NCBI GenBank assembly: GCA_002439095.1
Contig: DJOT01000033.1
Span: 1 to 64,000 of the forward strand
DNA: 64,000 nt
Direction of reading: 5' to 3'
Source: Bacteroidales bacterium UBA6431
GTDB lineage: Bacteria > Bacteroidota > Bacteroidia > Bacteroidales > UBA932
The notes below the pieces were generated by a model. That model was not told where the DNA came from. It saw nothing but the letters and a program-made list of their open reading frames with translations, and did no database searches. Positions 7,442-17,277 of the stretch are shown here, in pieces. The translations under genes and the position numbers were made by a program. The first letter of the stretch is position 1; the number at the start of each line of letters is the position of its first letter.

Positions 7442-10400
7442 CTAGAATTTAAGATCGACCCCGAATGTCCATGTCCGCGCTATGTAGGTTGACACTCCCG
7501 CCTCCGGATCCCATCCGTCAAGATAATTGTCAAAGCAGAACGGATCGTCAACATTGATGTATACCCTCAAGCCCTTGAGGTTCACCTTTCTGGTGAGCTT
7601 TTCCGGGAAAGTGTAGCCCAGGGCGATGTTCTTGATCCTGAGGTATGCGCTGTTCACCAGCCAGTAGTCGGACATCTTGTAGTTGTTGTATCTGGCACCC
7701 GTCTCGCTGAGTCTCGGATAACGTGCCGCAAGGTTCTGCTCCTCGGTGTTGTAACGGCTCCAGTAGTTTCTGCTGCCGTCGGACCCGCGTATGACTGAAG
7801 GAGCCGAGAGCCACTGGCCCTGGAAAGGACGTATCATCTCCTCGGTGAGTCTGGAGAGCTGATGTCCGACTCCGTTGAACAGCATTGAGAACGAGAGACC
7901 TTTCCAGCCCAGACTGATGCTGCCTCCATAGATATAGTGAGGGAGGGAGCTGCCCAGAATCACACGGTCATACGTATCATTGATGATGCCGTCAGGAGTC
8001 CCGTCCGGTCCGCTGACATCGACATACTTGACATCTCCAGGTTTGGTGGAAGCCACAAGCAGGGCGCTGCCGGCCACTTCCTCGTCACTCTGGAACAGCC
8101 CGGCGGACCTGTAGCCGTACCATGAGCCGTATTCTTCACCCTCCGTGATGATGGTGCCGTCGGAATTGAAGACCTGCTTTCCCCCAAGATCACCCATTAT
8201 GGAGCGGTAGTCGGAAAGGTTGAAGGAAACGCCATAGCTGAGATCCCCGATCGAGTCGCTCCAGCCCAACTTGACCTCCCAACCGTTGGTGTGCATGGTC
8301 CCGGCATTGCGGTCCGGAGCCGAATACCCTGTGAATGAAGGAATCGCCACAGCGAGGAGCATGTCCGAGGTCTTCTTGTAATAATAGTCTGCCGAGAAAT
8401 CCAGACGGTTTCCCAGGAACGTGGCGTCGATACCGGCATCCCAGCTCCAGGTCTTCTCCCAGTGGATGTTCTGATAGGCATAGTCCTGCTGCGCCCCTGT
8501 CATGGTGGAGACTGGCGAAGTGCCCGTACTGTCGTAGAGCAGGGCCTTGCTGAAAGTGATGTAGGTCTGGTATGGGTAGTTGCCGATGCGCTCGTTGCCG
8601 AGACTTCCCACTGAAGCGCGGAGCTTGAGATAGTCAAGCCAGCTCACATCAGAGAGGAATTTTTCATTGGACGCGACCCATCCCAGAGAGGCGCTCGGGA
8701 AGAATCCCCACCGGTAGTCCTTGTGGAAGCGGGACGAGGCGTCGCCGCGGGCATTGAGCTGCACGTAATAGCGCCCGTCATAGTTGTACATCAGACGGCC
8801 GAAGAACGAGCGGTAGGCGTTCTGGTGGGCGCTGCCCCCTACAGTCAGTGCGTTTTTGTTGGCAAGATCGAGATAAGGGAAAGTGGAAAGCGCCATTTCG
8901 TTCGAGCCTGCCGTGAGTTTCTCGTAGGTATACATATACTCCTCATAGCCGGCCATCAGATTGAGATTATGCTTCGAGGCGAAGCTGCGGTCGTAAGTGG
9001 CTATCACCTGAGTCTCATAAGAGCGGGCGTCGCTTCTGGTCTCAGCAAGAGAATTGGCGGTGTATCCAGAGACATACCCCAGAACCACATCCGTCTCATA
9101 GGCATCATACACGGGGATGGCCCGTGTCATGCTCTTGGTCTTGACAAAAGACCATGTCGGAGTAAAGCTGGCTGTGATGTCCAGACCTTCCACAGGCTTG
9201 TATGACAGTGACATCTTGGCCGTCAAGATATCGCTTGTGGTCTTCTGGAAACCGCCCTCGCGCAGAGCGGCGAGAGTGTTGCTGAACGAGCCCTCCTTGC
9301 CCACGGCGACACGACCGTCAGGGTAGAGTCCCGCATAGATCGACGGATACATGTTGGCAGCCTTGATAGGGCTACCGCACTGGGGGTCGTCCTTGACAGC
9401 CTGACGGAAAGAGAAGTCCAGAGCCCCGTTCCACTTGTCACTGAACTTGATGGTGTTGCGGGAGCGAAGCGAGAGGCGCTGATGGCTCAGTCCGTCATAC
9501 AGGGCGTCGGCGGTCTCGTAGCCTGCTGAAGTACGGCTCTTTATGACCTTGTTGCCATAGGTCATGGTGAGATTGTGCTTCTGGCGCATGCTGGCCTTCT
9601 TGAGTATCGCGGACTTCCAGTCGAAATCAGGGTATGATATAGGATCATATGCGTTGTTCTGGAGGTACGTGTCTATGAATTCACGGGAGAACCCGGCATA
9701 TTCGCCGCCTTCAGGGTTGCCGGCGTCGTTCCAGGAATACTCGTTGAAATCGTTCATATAGTCGATCACACCTGTCCTGTAGGACGGGAGCTCAGTCGGG
9801 GTGATGACCGAGACCTCACCGTTGTATCCGATCTGCAGCTGTCCCTCGGACGCCTCCTTGGTGGTGATGAGTATCACTCCTGAGGCGGCACGGGAGCCGT
9901 AGATGGCAGCGGAAGCCGCGTCTTTGAGCACAGTGATCTGACGCACGTCCTCGGTCGGGACATTGTCCAGACTGCTGACCACCATCCCGTCCACGAGGAT
10001 GAGTGGGCTGGAGTCGGACATAGTGGTGACGCCACGTACCTTGACAGTCGCGCTTGCGCCCGGCATGCTGCTGGAACGGGTGACGCTCAGTCCCGGGATG
10101 ACACCCTGCAGGGACTGTGAGAGCTGGGAAGTGCTCTGCTGCCCGATGACCTTGTCGCTGACCACTCCTACAGCACCGGTGAGGTCTTTTTTCTTCACCG
10201 CGCCATAGCCGATAACGACCGCCTCATCGAGATTGACAGCATCTTCCACCATAAGGATGTCCATAGGGTTCTGCCCCTGCCATACCTCCTTCTTGTCGAC
10301 ATATCCGATGAATGTGAACTCAAGGGTGCACCCCTCCGTCACGTCATCGATGGTGTAGTTGCCGTCCAGATCGGTGGTCGCCCATTTGCCGTTGTCCTTG

Positions 10401-10528
10401 TTTAGGACCATCACCCCGGTCAGAGGGCCGCCGGCATCCCGGACTGTCCCCTTGAGGGTCTGCTGCGCAAAAGCCTCAACGGAAAGAAAGGCCAATGCGA
10501 CAAATACCGTGATTTGCTTCAGTTTCAT
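7442..10528 (-). CDS. SusC/RagA-family TonB-linked outer-membrane transporter
   Basis: A 1028-residue TonB-dependent channel. A signal peptide (to about residue 21, AFAQ) is followed by a carboxypeptidase-regulatory-like domain (about 22-95) with the family sequence TTDLDGNYTI. A TonB-box region reads EAVVIGYGAVKKKDLTGAV, then come a plug (about 115-225, containing the family signature SRAASGVILITTK) and a 22-stranded barrel ending in W-T-F-G-V-D-L-K-F. The final phenylalanine is the usual signal for barrel insertion. It pairs with the SusD-like protein to import a ligand using TonB energy. Confidence 0.95.
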   Translation of the reverse strand: MKLKQITVFVALAFLSVEAFAQQTLKGTVRDAGGPLTGVMVLNKDNGKWATTDLDGNYTIDDVTEGCTLEFTFIGYVDKKEVWQGQNPMDILMVEDAVNLDEAVVIGYGAVKKKDLTGAVGVVSDKVIGQQSTSQLSQSLQGVIPGLSVTRSSSMPGASATVKVRGVTTMSDSSPLILVDGMVVSSLDNVPTEDVRQITVLKDAASAAIYGSRAASGVILITTKEASEGQLQIGYNGEVSVITPTELPSYRTGVIDYMNDFNEYSWNDAGNPEGGEYAGFSREFIDTYLQNNAYDPISYPDFDWKSAILKKASMRQKHNLTMTYGNKVIKSRTSAGYETADALYDGLSHQRLSLRSRNTIKFSDKWNGALDFSFRQAVKDDPQCGSPIKAANMYPSIYAGLYPDGRVAVGKEGSFSNTLAALREGGFQKTTSDILTAKMSLSYKPVEGLDITASFTPTWSFVKTKSMTRAIPVYDAYETDVVLGYVSGYTANSLAETRSDARSYETQVIATYDRSFASKHNLNLMAGYEEYMYTYEKLTAGSNEMALSTFPYLDLANKNALTVGGSAHQNAYRSFFGRLMYNYDGRYYVQLNARGDASSRFHKDYRWGFFPSASLGWVASNEKFLSDVSWLDYLKLRASVGSLGNERIGNYPYQTYITFSKALLYDSTGTSPVSTMTGAQQDYAYQNIHWEKTWSWDAGIDATFLGNRLDFSADYYYKKTSDMLLAVAIPSFTGYSAPDRNAGTMHTNGWEVKLGWSDSIGDLSYGVSFNLSDYRSIMGDLGGKQVFNSDGTIITEGEEYGSWYGYRSAGLFQSDEEVAGSALLVASTKPGDVKYVDVSGPDGTPDGIINDTYDRVILGSSLPHYIYGGSISLGWKGLSFSMLFNGVGHQLSRLTEEMIRPFQGQWLSAPSVIRGSDGSRNYWSRYNTEEQNLAARYPRLSETGARYNNYKMSDYWLVNSAYLRIKNIALGYTFPEKLTRKVNLKGLRVYINVDDPFCFDNYLDGWDPEAGVSTYIARTWTFGVDLKF

Positions 10529-10533
10529 AAGTG

Positions 10534-11886
10534 CTATTCTGCAATTTCGATTGTGATATGCTGATCATAAGTCTTGACTGCCGTGCCGTCCTCAAGGCTA
10601 GGCCTCTGAGCAGAGAACCTGGTCTGCCCGCCGGCTTCTGTCCTGTCTATGTAAAGCCCGTCATTCTTGCTTCCGTCAAGACCGAGATGCCCCGCCTGCC
10701 TGAAGCGAAGCACGACAGATTCGAGATTCCTGTCGGCAGTGAATACTCCCTCCACGGCCACATAAGCCCCGTTCTTCTTTGAGTCCAGCAAAGTGGCGGC
10801 GAAGTTGTATTCCACCGTCTTACTGTAGGACACCGCATTGCCGGTGAGCCCCTTTTCGGAAGACTCCGCCCTGCTGCTCACAGCCACTGTCGGTTTCCAT
10901 TCTTCACCGGACTTGTATTCAAGCATCCAGTATGAGGATGTGGCCGTCCCCATCTTGGTCACGAAATAGTAGCGGATCTTTGTGCCCGCCGGGATATTCT
11001 TGTCCACGGTAATAAGCCAATAGTCCTCAGGTATGGCCCCGGACACATAAGGATCACCATTGCCGCCCACAAGACGCTGGCAGATCACCTTGCTGGTCGG
11101 ATATCCTGTCCTGTCAGCGGCATAGTACTCCAGACGGCCCTTGCCCGTGCTTGACTCAAGATACTTGCCGTTGGTTCCCGGGAACGATGTCTGGTCAGCC
11201 TCATCCACAAAAGTCTCCCCTGTCTTGGCCGTCATCGCATTGAGATCCCAGTCCGCAAGCACACCCGCGAAAGCTTTCTGCGTGATGATGAAAGTGTACG
11301 TCCTGTCCCCGTCGATGGACACTTCGACAGAAATGGCCCTGTCGGAAAGCTCGACGTTTTCCGGGAAGGACACGGTCACATCCGTCTCTCCGAAGCCGGA
11401 AGACGGCGAGATGCTCACATCCTGATCAGCGCAGACAGCCGTCCATTTGCGGTCACCGAGCACCTTGAATGAAGCGCTCACATCCGAATTTTCCACTGTG
11501 GCTTCTTTAGGAGCAATTCCCTTGGGCACAGTCCCTTCCTGAACAATGGTCAACTTGAGAGGTGTGACACCGTCGCCGATGAAACGCACGGTCCCGGTCC
11601 GCTCAGCGGTGGACTCATTGGATTCCACATCGAAATGGAAGACCGTCGTCTCCCCGTTCTCTTCAGTCCCGGCGATTCTGGCCCAAAAATGCTCACCCGT
11701 AGCATCGGTGCAGTCATTGTTGACCCGATAATAGACATTGGAAGAAAGTGCCACAGCAGCAGTGCCACCTTCGGAATCCAGTGAAAGCAGTTTGGTCTCA
11801 AGTTCCATGTAGGGATCGGAGACCCTCTGGCACGATGCGAGCGCTATCAGAGCGACACCGGCCGACAAGAGCTGATTCAGATTCAT
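10534..11886 (-). CDS. BACON-domain lipoprotein, probable surface substrate-binding protein
   Basis: A 450-residue lipoprotein. The start at 11886 (MNLNQLLSAG) gives a signal peptide with lipobox LASC; the longer frame has no such signal. The N-terminal half contains two BACON-like repeats of about 90 residues (TEDVTVSFPENVELSDRAISV-type strand patterns after a V..FKVLGDRKWTA core), which occur in Bacteroidota surface glycan-binding proteins. The C-terminal half (about 240-450) is a predicted beta-sandwich of unknown specificity. It lies 5 bases upstream of SusC, in the position of a SusE/F-like auxiliary binding protein. Confidence 0.75.
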   Translation of the reverse strand: MNLNQLLSAGVALIALASCQRVSDPYMELETKLLSLDSEGGTAAVALSSNVYYRVNNDCTDATGEHFWARIAGTEENGETTVFHFDVESNESTAERTGTVRFIGDGVTPLKLTIVQEGTVPKGIAPKEATVENSDVSASFKVLGDRKWTAVCADQDVSISPSSGFGETDVTVSFPENVELSDRAISVEVSIDGDRTYTFIITQKAFAGVLADWDLNAMTAKTGETFVDEADQTSFPGTNGKYLESSTGKGRLEYYAADRTGYPTSKVICQRLVGGNGDPYVSGAIPEDYWLITVDKNIPAGTKIRYYFVTKMGTATSSYWMLEYKSGEEWKPTVAVSSRAESSEKGLTGNAVSYSKTVEYNFAATLLDSKKNGAYVAVEGVFTADRNLESVVLRFRQAGHLGLDGSKNDGLYIDRTEAGGQTRFSAQRPSLEDGTAVKTYDQHITIEIAE

Positions 11887-11905
11887 AAATAATTGGTGTA
11901 TAATG

Positions 11906-14125
11906 TTATTTCTTGGTTTCATCCAGCATCTCCTCCACAGCATTGCAGTGGTGGATATAGTAGTCATACAAGTCGCTCCAACTATAGAATGCGTCTTTCT
12001 CCGCTTCAAGAGGCAGACGGACATCCTCTTCGTTGAGCATCACACGCACCAGGATATCATCCTGCGGACCACGGTAAAACACGAACTGGAGATTTGCCCC
12101 CATCGGGATGTCCCAGTAATGCCATTTCTGAAATATCTCCTCAGGGTCAGCGCTTTCCACAGCCCAGTCTCCGGCCTGCAGGTTGGCCATCACAGCCATG
12201 AGGGTGCCGTCATGCCCGAAATTGAGATTTACCCCATGCTTCCCGGCCACGATGTCGAAACGTGACTCCTCCAGAATGTGTCTCAATGTCCTTGCACCGA
12301 GCCCGGCCCCACGCCCGCCGGTGAGCGGTTCACGCCCCTTCTGGGCAAAATATTTATAGTTTTCCACCTCGGCCCACGCCATTATCTCCTCTTGCGTAAA
12401 CATGTCCCACAACGGCACCTGGCGGTCAAGTCCCTGCATCAGAGAGGCCATGAGCCAGAAACGCCACTCAAGGTCATAGGCATCATATTCCGATTTCACT
12501 GATTCAGGATCAGAGAATATCCGGGACAAAAATGCATCAGCATCTATTTTCGACCCGCGCAGGGTCTCATATTTGTCACGCCACACACCTTTCCCGCTGA
12601 CGACAGCGGCATCCCGGACAGTACGGCCCGGGCATACGCTTCCATAAGGGTTCAGGTACGGCAGGAAAGAGCGTGAGTTCTCAACTCTGTCTATCGCGAG
12701 ACCGGACCGTTTCTGCAGGATTCCCTCGATTACCGACTGCATGGTCGCGCTGACGCGCAGTACATTCGTGGCTTCGGCTCCGATGTAAGGCTTTCCTTCG
12801 AAGACTTCAGGGTAATTCTCCACCATTCTGGCGCCCAGTTCTCTGGACTGCCTGTAGCCCAGCAGTGTAAGGTCGCCTTCCCGGTACATGACATTCTTCT
12901 TGAAAGGCTTCAGCCTTGCATATATCGCCTTCCCGAAATCCGTGAGAATGCCGCTGGAGTCGGCCTTTTCCAATGCCCCGTACACCCGGGGATAAGTCGT
13001 ATCGTCATCTATGTGCCTGGCCCCGTGACGAAAATACCCGTTGATATAGAATGGCTTATACCCTTGCGGTGCCTCCGCGGCATCCGGGCGGAACGCCTGC
13101 ACATAATAGACACCTGCCGCCTTGCCGGGATCTTGCATGATCTCCTCGACAGGGCCCTGTGGCTGAGGCCTGCTCTTCGGGAGAGAGACCCTATACACAC
13201 AAGGTTTCATGTCTGTCTTCGCGGGGTTGACGTTGGTGTTGACATACATCCAGCCCCCCACTATGGCGATGTCCTCCATCTCCTGAGGTATCTGCTCCTG
13301 GAGCTCATACCTGGCCGAGATGGTACGGGTATCGGTGTCATAGACCCGGATCCTTGAGGGCCTGGAAGGGTCCTGTGCCCCAAGGCCGAAGCAGTAATAG
13401 ATCTTGCCGTCATGCACGCATCCGGCCTGCGTGAACCAGGTATCGAAAGGGAAGACTACCTGGTCCTCTATGTCATCGACCGTCAACACCACCTTCTCCC
13501 CCTCTCCAAGAGAGGGGACCCTGAAACGGGTGGCTATATACTGGTTTTCATACTCGTGTCTGGTGACTTTCTGCACTGTGCGCTTACGTGCAGAGAACAC
13601 CCACAGCGCCTTCCGCTCCCGGTCTACCATCCAGCTCGGAGCTCCGAAGATGGCGGCAAACCCCCTGTCCTCCCAGCCGGAAGGGTCGAGGGTGATGGTC
13701 TGCGCCAGACGGGACGAGAATCTGCGGCCCCTGCGCGTGATGCTCTCCACATAGCAGGTCCACTCTATGTCGCTGCCCACTTTACCGTTGGAGACATAGA
13801 GAAGAGGGAACGAAGCCCCGGAGGCTGTCTGAATGCCGAAACTGGCGTTGTTGGCGTGGTTGTCCGGTCTGGAAGAAGCGAGGCTGAATGAGGCCATGGG
13901 CACGGAAGACGCCTTGCTGAAGTCATGGACGTTGACATTGCCACCGTCCTCAAGGGCAAAGAGGCAGTCACCCCAGATCTCAAGTCCTTGATGGGCATTG
14001 CCCCTCCTTTCTTTGGACAGGAACACGGTGCATTCCACATCCCGCTCCGGGGCGGGATAAATCTGTGCCTGAAGAGATGCTGAAATCAGCAAGGCCCCAA
14101 GAAGACAAGCAGTTCTCGTATTCAT
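11906..14125 (-). CDS. Periplasmic fusion of a beta-propeller-like domain and a histidine acid phosphatase
   Basis: A 739-residue exported protein with a signal peptide cleaved near residue 20 (SLQA). Residues about 25-320 carry repeated beta-strand units with W/Y/V-rich edges and resemble a propeller. Residues about 340-735 are a branch-2 histidine phosphatase: the phosphate-binding RHGAR motif is at 366-370 (H367 would be phosphorylated) and the HD proton donor is at 638-639 in NFGHDGTL. This branch includes phytases and inositol polyphosphate phosphatases. The gene overlaps the symporter stop by 4 bases. It probably removes phosphate from an imported phosphoester before the symporter takes up the product. 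The missing proline after RHGxR is a departure from the usual RHGxRxP. Confidence 0.8.
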   Translation of the reverse strand: MNTRTACLLGALLISASLQAQIYPAPERDVECTVFLSKERRGNAHQGLEIWGDCLFALEDGGNVNVHDFSKASSVPMASFSLASSRPDNHANNASFGIQTASGASFPLLYVSNGKVGSDIEWTCYVESITRRGRRFSSRLAQTITLDPSGWEDRGFAAIFGAPSWMVDRERKALWVFSARKRTVQKVTRHEYENQYIATRFRVPSLGEGEKVVLTVDDIEDQVVFPFDTWFTQAGCVHDGKIYYCFGLGAQDPSRPSRIRVYDTDTRTISARYELQEQIPQEMEDIAIVGGWMYVNTNVNPAKTDMKPCVYRVSLPKSRPQPQGPVEEIMQDPGKAAGVYYVQAFRPDAAEAPQGYKPFYINGYFRHGARHIDDDTTYPRVYGALEKADSSGILTDFGKAIYARLKPFKKNVMYREGDLTLLGYRQSRELGARMVENYPEVFEGKPYIGAEATNVLRVSATMQSVIEGILQKRSGLAIDRVENSRSFLPYLNPYGSVCPGRTVRDAAVVSGKGVWRDKYETLRGSKIDADAFLSRIFSDPESVKSEYDAYDLEWRFWLMASLMQGLDRQVPLWDMFTQEEIMAWAEVENYKYFAQKGREPLTGGRGAGLGARTLRHILEESRFDIVAGKHGVNLNFGHDGTLMAVMANLQAGDWAVESADPEEIFQKWHYWDIPMGANLQFVFYRGPQDDILVRVMLNEEDVRLPLEAEKDAFYSWSDLYDYYIHHCNAVEEMLDETKK

Positions 14126-15897
14126 TTCTTTCTCGTTGCTATACGGTAAATGACGTAAACTCCTGTAAGAACGGCTATCGACAGCACGAAGCCTATCACT
14201 ATGTTTTTGACAGCCAAGGTTTTGGCATCACCGGCCAAGAGAAGTCCGACAAGCAGCATGGCTATGGCCCCGAGCGTGATGCAGAAACAGGAGATGGCCA
14301 TGTGGGAGTAATTCTTGACACTCCTGCGGCAGGCCTCGTCCGGCTCTTTGTCCGCATCCGGATCCTCATAAGCGCAGATGGCCCCGAAACCCTTGTCCTG
14401 CCGCCCGTGATGCTTCGACCACAATTCAAGGCAGGCGAGGATAAGCACAGGAAGCACGCATCCGGAGATGGACTCTATCATGCTCTGGCTCAAGACAGAT
14501 GAAGGGACGGTAAGTTTGGCGGTGATCCCGACGGCCCAAGTGATGAGCATCGACCATATAAGCTGCTTGCCGGTGAGCCGCTTTGAGAAGAGCCCCCAGA
14601 TGGAAGGGATATAGAGCGGACACATGATCATGGTCAGCAGTGTCACGACCACCTTCTCCGCTCCCCCGGCAAACGGGATGAGCATCGACAGTCCTATGAT
14701 CACGAGTCCGAAGACCAGAGTGAACGTCCTTCCGACCCGTATGAGTTTCTTCTCGTCCGCATCCCGGTTTCCCGCGCGGTATTTCCAGATATCGTATGTA
14801 TACACATTCGCATAGACATTCAGAATGCCGGAGACATTGCTCAGGGTGGCCGAAAGCATCGCGGCCAGCATCATGCCGAGCATCCCGCTCATCAGCACCA
14901 TCTTGCTCATGTTGACATAGGCGTGCTCACCGTTGAAAGTCATGGTGGCGGGATCCGCATCCAGAGCGAGCCCTGGCTCCATCACACGGTATACCATTGT
15001 AGGCAAATACCATATTATAGGGGTGAGCAGATACAGCACACCTATCAGATAAGTGCTTTTGCGGGCATCCTTCCTGGTCGGAACGCTGATATACCGCTGC
15101 ACGAACGGCCAGTCCCCACCGATCATCGCCACATTGAGGAACACCCACAGGACAAGCCATGCCAGAGAATACGTGTCCGACGTGCCAGAGAAGAATCCCG
15201 GTATGCGTGAAGCTCCATCGATGAAGTTGCCCACACCGCCCACGGCGTTGAACGAGAGCGGTATCATGAACACGACCACGGCAAGCAGGACCCCGAACTG
15301 AATGACATCCGTCATCAGAACCGCGAGAAAACCTCCAACCACAGTGTAGACCAGGGCAATCGTGCCCAGAATGAGCAGGGCCCACCAGATGCTCAGATAC
15401 CCGGCCGCAGCATCGCCCGGCAAGCCGGTTGAAGCCAAAATGCTCCCCTCCGGCACCTTGATCAGGGCGCACATCACCACAGCGACAGCATACAGGGCGA
15501 CAGCAGTGTGCACAGCCCGCGCCACAATGCCGGAAACGGTGTAGAAGCTCACGGTGGAATGCCCGAACCTTACGGTGAGATACTCTCCGGGGGACTTGAT
15601 CTTGAGGCTTCTCCACTTGGCGGAAATCCACTTCCCCACTATGAAAGAGGCCAGCCCGAGACAGATTGCCACCACGACAGCCACAAGCCCGGACTTGTAG
15701 GCCACCCCACCCCAGACCACAAAGGTGCTTGCGGAAAATATGGTCATGTATGAAGATATGCCGGAAAGCCACCAGGAAGAGTTCCGGCCGGCGATGAACA
15801 TATCCTCGGAATTCTTTATTTTCTTCGACATGATGACGCTCACCGCGACCAGACCGAGAAAGTAAAAGAGGACGATTATGTAGTCAAGTGTTCCCAT
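14122..15897 (-). CDS. Sodium:solute symporter (SSS family)
   Basis: A 591-residue inner-membrane protein with about 13-14 hydrophobic segments. It starts MGTLDYIIVLFYFLGLV, followed by the family segment EDMFIAGRNSSWW and the APC-like core; a cytosolic loop lies at about 490-530 (KHHGRQDKGF to DEACRRSV). SSS transporters move sugars, polyols, inositol or sialic acid with sodium. It is the second gene of the operon, 23 bases after the oxidoreductase stop, and overlaps the phosphatase gene by 4 bases. It would carry the dephosphorylated product into the cytoplasm. The specificity is inferred only from its neighbours. Confidence 0.92.
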   Translation of the reverse strand: MGTLDYIIVLFYFLGLVAVSVIMSKKIKNSEDMFIAGRNSSWWLSGISSYMTIFSASTFVVWGGVAYKSGLVAVVVAICLGLASFIVGKWISAKWRSLKIKSPGEYLTVRFGHSTVSFYTVSGIVARAVHTAVALYAVAVVMCALIKVPEGSILASTGLPGDAAAGYLSIWWALLILGTIALVYTVVGGFLAVLMTDVIQFGVLLAVVVFMIPLSFNAVGGVGNFIDGASRIPGFFSGTSDTYSLAWLVLWVFLNVAMIGGDWPFVQRYISVPTRKDARKSTYLIGVLYLLTPIIWYLPTMVYRVMEPGLALDADPATMTFNGEHAYVNMSKMVLMSGMLGMMLAAMLSATLSNVSGILNVYANVYTYDIWKYRAGNRDADEKKLIRVGRTFTLVFGLVIIGLSMLIPFAGGAEKVVVTLLTMIMCPLYIPSIWGLFSKRLTGKQLIWSMLITWAVGITAKLTVPSSVLSQSMIESISGCVLPVLILACLELWSKHHGRQDKGFGAICAYEDPDADKEPDEACRRSVKNYSHMAISCFCITLGAIAMLLVGLLLAGDAKTLAVKNIVIGFVLSIAVLTGVYVIYRIATRKK

Positions 15898-15920
15898 TTA
15901 TGATATTATGGTTTTATGTT

Positions 15921-17237
15921 TCAGATACAGGAACCTGCCGTACGGAGGCTTGCGACAAGTTTTTCCATGTCAGCATCCCGTACATCCCGACCCCATACGG
16001 CACACTGTGCCGCTGCCGTCCCGGCCGCCTGTCCCATGTCCATGCAGCTGGACTGGACCCGGATGGATGCGAACGCCGTCTTGTCCGCGCTTATGCAGCG
16101 CCCGGCGACTATGAGATTGCCGAATTCTGCGGATATCAGGGACCGGTACGGGATGTAAGCAGCCTGTTTCAGGAAAGTGATATTCTGCCTCTCGCCGTTG
16201 GCCACATGGATGTCGATAGGATGCGCACCTCTGGAGATGCTGTCGGGGAAACGGACGGCATTGAGATATTCTTCTCCCGTGAGCACGTGCACACCATGTA
16301 TCCTCCGTGTCTCCCGGACTCCCGCCTGGACCGATATGGACAGCAGATAACTGTCCCTGAACTCCTCCACCTCCTCTTTCAGGACTGCCGCCATGCGGAA
16401 AGCATCCTCACGCAGACGGCACTCGGCACGCGAGAATTCACGGTTGTCGCAGGCATTCCCGGCAGATCTGGTGACATTGACCGTGATCACTCCCGGCTGG
16501 AGCGTCGGGCAGAACCACGGGCCGCCGAACTCCGGCAGCTTCAATTCATCCTTTCTAGCCAGCAGTTTCTCCCTGACAGGCAGGCAATGGCAGTTCACGC
16601 CCTGACGGTTGTGATGCACCGCTTCCCTCATCATGGGAGTGTCCAGGTTGACCCCGCCCATCATGAAATAGGACGACAGCGGCTGGAGCGGTCTCCCCTC
16701 CAGACCCAGCATGGGCACCCCGGCCATATATGCCAGGTCCGCATCACCTGTGCAGTCGATGAACACCTTGGCCGAAAGAGCCTCCGCACCGTTTTTATTG
16801 TCTATCACAATGCTGCGGATCCTGTCACCATCCTTGATACAGCCTATAATATAGGAATGCATGTACATGTCCACCCCGGCTTCGAGCACCATCCTCTGGG
16901 CAACGAGTTTGTAGTGCTCCGGCTCGAACGCCACATTGGCGAGCGGAGCCTCGACAAAAGCACCACCGGACATCTTGAGCCGCTGTATGAACTCCCACGG
17001 GATTCCGCCCGTAACCTGCTCTCCATTATACGAGAAAACGCTTATCGGGTTGACAAAGCCGGCGGTGGCCATGCCTCCGAAAAAGCCATACTGCTCAACC
17101 ACTGCGGTCTTAGCCCCTTCTCTTGCTGCCGCCACAGCAGCGATGAAGCCGGCAGGCCCGCCCCCGCAGACTACAACATCATAATCCCCGGCTATGCGCG
17201 GGTGAAGTTCCAGATCAACTGTCCTGTCTCCTGTCAT
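15921..17237 (-). CDS. FAD-dependent oxidoreductase (FAD_oxidored family)
   Basis: A 438-residue flavoprotein and the first gene of the utilization operon. The dinucleotide-binding motif VVCGGGPAGF lies at about residues 22-31. The family's YGFFGGMATAG stretch and a second FAD-contacting motif near the end, GRCISADKTAFAS followed by DMGQAAGTAAA, are also present. Members of this family occur in many Bacteroidota sugar loci, and their substrates are mostly unknown. No signal peptide is visible. It could oxidize a sugar or polyol carbon, but the sequence does not show which. The ATG at 17237 follows the operator-promoter region described separately. Confidence 0.85.
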   Translation of the reverse strand: MTGDRTVDLELHPRIAGDYDVVVCGGGPAGFIAAVAAAREGAKTAVVEQYGFFGGMATAGFVNPISVFSYNGEQVTGGIPWEFIQRLKMSGGAFVEAPLANVAFEPEHYKLVAQRMVLEAGVDMYMHSYIIGCIKDGDRIRSIVIDNKNGAEALSAKVFIDCTGDADLAYMAGVPMLGLEGRPLQPLSSYFMMGGVNLDTPMMREAVHHNRQGVNCHCLPVREKLLARKDELKLPEFGGPWFCPTLQPGVITVNVTRSAGNACDNREFSRAECRLREDAFRMAAVLKEEVEEFRDSYLLSISVQAGVRETRRIHGVHVLTGEEYLNAVRFPDSISRGAHPIDIHVANGERQNITFLKQAAYIPYRSLISAEFGNLIVAGRCISADKTAFASIRVQSSCMDMGQAAGTAAAQCAVWGRDVRDADMEKLVASLRTAGSCI

Positions 17238-17255
17238 GCTAAAGTGTCTTTATTT

Positions 17256-17271
17256 TTTGAATCGTTTCAAA
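17256..17271. promoter_or_regulatory. Operator O1 for the LacI-type regulator
   Basis: TTTGAATCGTTTCAAA is a near-perfect 16-bp palindrome (one mismatched pair) with the central CG typical of LacI-family operators. It covers the predicted transcription start of the leftward operon, downstream of its -7 element. Confidence 0.8.
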
Positions 17272-17277
17272 GTATCG

